From: Artemia franciscana
Taxonomy: Eukaryota; Arthropoda; Branchiopoda; Anostraca; Artemiidae
Reading direction: 5' to 3'
Assembly: GCF_032884065.1 (NCBI RefSeq)
Contig: NC_088866.1
Span: 47,651,490 to 47,715,489 of the forward strand
Length of the DNA: 64,000 nt
In this document: positions 61,609 to 64,000 of the stretch, one piece after another
How positions within the stretch are numbered: position 1 is the stretch's first letter
Layout: every line of letters begins with the position of its first letter
The notes under the pieces: generated by a model
Database searches by the model: none
The model's input: only the letters and a program-made list of their open reading frames with translations
Told to the model about the DNA's origin: nothing
Program-made: the position numbers and the translations under genes

Positions 61609-62362
61609 TAGTAGTAGTATTTTTTAATAAGAAACATAGTGTCAATTTGAGAATCACTTTAAGGGCTCAAGGTAAGATTTGCAAACTAGGCAATTACTGC
61701 AGACTATTTGTAAAAGTTTCAGCACATCTATTGGTATACTCATCTTCTATCTAAGTAAGTACAAAATCCACAGCTTTGAAATCTGCCTCTTTTTTGAAGA
61801 TCTTGCAGACAAATATTTTGCAACAAGTCTCTGCAGGCATTCTTGAAATGCATCACTAATTAAGTTTTCCAAAACACTGGCGCTTTTTGGTTTTGACTAT
61901 ATAGCTTGTCTTGGATACCCTCGAAAAGAAAACAAAATTTAAAAAGAAAATAAATAATTTAAATATAAAGATCCTCCAGAGCCATTGCTGGTGCATAGGG
62001 TGTCAAATTGACATTTCTGTTACTATGTGTTTTTACATAGACAAGTAGCTAGCTTGTTGCCCGACCTTGCTGCTGCAGGGATTGAACCCTGGGCCCTGTA
62101 TTGCCAAGCAGAGATTCAGCAAAACAGACAAACAACAAAACTTAATTAGTAAAATTTGAAATTTATTATGAAAAATAAAAGCTTCCAAATTTATCAGTGC
62201 AAGTGGAGAGAATGATTGTCATCACAATTTCCACAGCTTTGAAATCTTCCTCTTTTTTGGAAGATTTGATTGACAAATATTTTGCCACAAGTCTGCCCAT
62301 GCATTCTGGAAATACATCGCTAAGTTATCATCAAAATCATTATCAATTCTTGGTTTTGACTA
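61609..62362. other. Non-coding with a direct repeat
   Basis: 61606-61620 is the TAG tail of the RTE. 61757-61913 is repeated at 62226-62360 (TCCACAGCTTTGAAATCT, ATTTTGC-ACAAGTCT, TTGGTTTTGACTATA). The second copy ends exactly where the next RTE 5' region begins. Confidence 0.6.
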
Positions 62363-63714
62363 TAGGGTTCTGGCTTGTGAGATGTTTCAAACTGGCTAAA
62401 TTGGCTGCTTAGGTCTACTTTTGCAGTACCAGTAGAGTTTCTAATAAGTTTCCTTCTTATTTAAATTCTTAAAGGTGTTTTCTATAAGGGTGGCTTGTGA
62501 GGTGTTGCAATCAGGCCAAATGGGTTATTTATTAGTTAATTATTAGTTAACATGCTAGGTTGTGGAAGAGGACAATAGAGCTATTTTGTGTTTTCTTTAT
62601 TTTATGGTATATATTAAAAGGAAAGTTGTACTTTATTACAATATTAATTAGCTGCAATAGTTAATTAATTATTAGTTTGCATGCTAGGTTTTAGCAGAGG
62701 ACAACAGAGCTTGTATGTGTTATTTTTGACCTTTACTTTATAGTCTAAATTAAAGTAAAGTTGCAATTTACTGCAACTATTTATTAGTTGCATTAGTTAG
62801 TTAATTATTAGATAATCATGCTAGGTTTTGGTAGAGGACAACAGATAGGGGAATGCCCTACAGATAGGTAGAGTAGCTCCATAGGAGGCTTATACCAAGT
62901 AGAACCTTGTCCCAGTGGGGTCCATAATAGAAACTGGGAAACCCTCCCCTGGGGGTCATAATTACAGGTGGAGGAGGAAGAAGGCCCCTCAAATATACAC
63001 TCAACATGGCCCACTGCCGTGTTCACACGTCAGATGAGTTACAAACCTTCTCCCAGTAATGGGTTAAATTGCATGGTGAAGCAGAACACCATTGCGGGAG
63101 GATCCTCTATAGGAGGACAACTGCGGCAGGGCGTAAGATCCAGATTTATGGACAGCGGCCTCTGTAAAGGGCTCCATCGACCCTTTCGGGGTACCTGCAA
63201 AACAGGGAAACTTGCTGTCCATTTTTCCCACTTGAGGAGTGGCGACCCTCGAGGAAATTATAGCCTAGTAAACAACACAGCACTCGTACGGCATTCTGAT
63301 TATTGGATATTTTTCTGGGCTTGGTTTGTTTTGATGGGCGTTTTCGGGCTGAAAAACCTCTTCCTAGTTAATTTATCTACTATGGGCTGCCTCCCCGTAG
63401 TAGCATAATATCTGTAGGCATGAATATATAATGAGTTGGAGGTAATAGGCTTGGGACTGTCTGTGCAGGATTTCGACTCTTGTTGATAGAAGAGCATCAC
63501 CAAGTGCTAAGAACCATGTTGTGACCAAGATGGGCCCAGGATTGCACAAAGCCTCCAACTTACTGGAGGTCCCAGGGACTTCTTGCTGTCCGGTCCTAAG
63601 CCGGCTTAAGCGCTTCGGTGTAGACTTGAGAAGATATGTTGGTCCCCATCCTGCACTGGTATCCGGGATCACTGCTTTTCTTGAGGCCAAAATAATTTCA
63701 AAAATTTAAAGAAC
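62363..63714 (+). mobile_element. RTE copy 2, monomer and leader region
   Basis: Begins inside a 121-bp monomer, has about one monomer plus the TTATTAG...CATGCTAGG repeats, and then the leader with only a few differences from copy 1. No LINE insertion at 62750. Confidence 0.82.
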
Positions 63715-64000
63715 ATGCAAATTGGAACTTGGAATGTTACGACGTTAAAAAATGAATATCGCATCGACATTTTGACTGACGAATTCAGACGGTTTGAACT
63801 GGATTTATTAGGAGTTTCAGAAACTCATATCCCAGGGATAGGAAGCATGAAATTAGGTGACATAAAATTTGTTTACTCAGGCAGGAAGGATGGGGTACAT
63901 AGACAGGGAGTAGGGCTCATGATGAATAAGGAAGCTGCTAAGTCTTGTTTAGGCGGGGAAGGTATTAATAATAGAATACTAATTGCTCATTTTATGACTA
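63715..64000 (+). CDS. RTE-clade endonuclease, intact N-terminus, runs off window
   Basis: ATG at 63715, MQIGTWNVTTLKNEY ... ELDLLGVSETHIPG and GVGLMMNKEAAKSC, open to the window edge. The codon that is TGA in copy 1 is TTA here. The catalytic Glu of SETH is present; the rest lies outside. This is the more likely of the two copies to be functional or recently active. Confidence 0.82.
   Translation, partial: MQIGTWNVTTLKNEYRIDILTDEFRRFELDLLGVSETHIPGIGSMKLGDIKFVYSGRKDGVHRQGVGLMMNKEAAKSCLGGEGINNRILIAHFMT

Overview
This is eukaryotic, AT-rich, non-coding-dominated DNA from an invertebrate, packed with transposable elements of several ages. A crustacean such as Artemia is my best guess, from the style of its repeats (a family carrying GTAAGGAGCGAC ends, long TA tracts, APE-type LINEs, arthropod-type Helitron, hAT and Mutator/YqaJ remnants). 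That is an inference from memory and low confidence. No intact single-copy host gene was recognised, and nothing looks bacterial: no operons, CRISPR or rRNA.

Layout. 1-1772: a hAT-type transposase (BED finger plus DETTD motif) on the minus strand, cut by the window edge, with two in-frame stops. 1858-2559: a fold-back element with long inverted arms around a TA tract. 2.6-10.3 kb: old tandem repeats, a 360-bp hAT-like MITE with perfect 19-bp TIRs (4901-5260), a 562-bp repeat (5437-5998, second copy at 48671-49232), a LINE remnant and a satellite of about 300-bp units.

10.4-41.3 kb: a very large imperfect inverted duplication. The left arm (10362-20785) and right arm (36480-41296) are collinear in opposite orientation over several unshared-repeat blocks, including two exon-like coding fragments and a hAT-like MITE. 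The left arm has later gained a hairpin-ended repeat (A1) and a 4-kb LINE; the right arm keeps the empty sites. An inner pair (22580-23265 and 31191-32150) is also inverted. The spacer holds more A-family copies, a Helitron 3' terminus with helicase remnant (23735-24110), a 1.7-kb T-rich minisatellite, TA tracts and a Mutator-like/YqaJ fusion pseudogene (33067-35250).

41.3-53.2 kb: three copies of a dispersed unit containing tRNA-derived SINE heads, a 160-bp triplication, a LINE with an unbroken RT frame (47002-48671) and a 3.9-kb element bounded by 170-bp terminal inverted repeats. 53.2-64 kb: a 121-bp monomer array leading into an RTE-clade LINE (about 57814-61620), and a second RTE copy entering at 62363 and running off the end. 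A CR1/L2-like LINE inserted in the first copy is absent from the second, giving a clean empty site and a 4-bp target duplication.

The genes do not form a pathway; they are competing mobile elements. The most unusual items are the A family, whose long terminal hairpins carry element-private substitutions shared by both arms, the giant inverted duplication that hosts it, and RTE copies preceded by variable numbers of tandem monomers.
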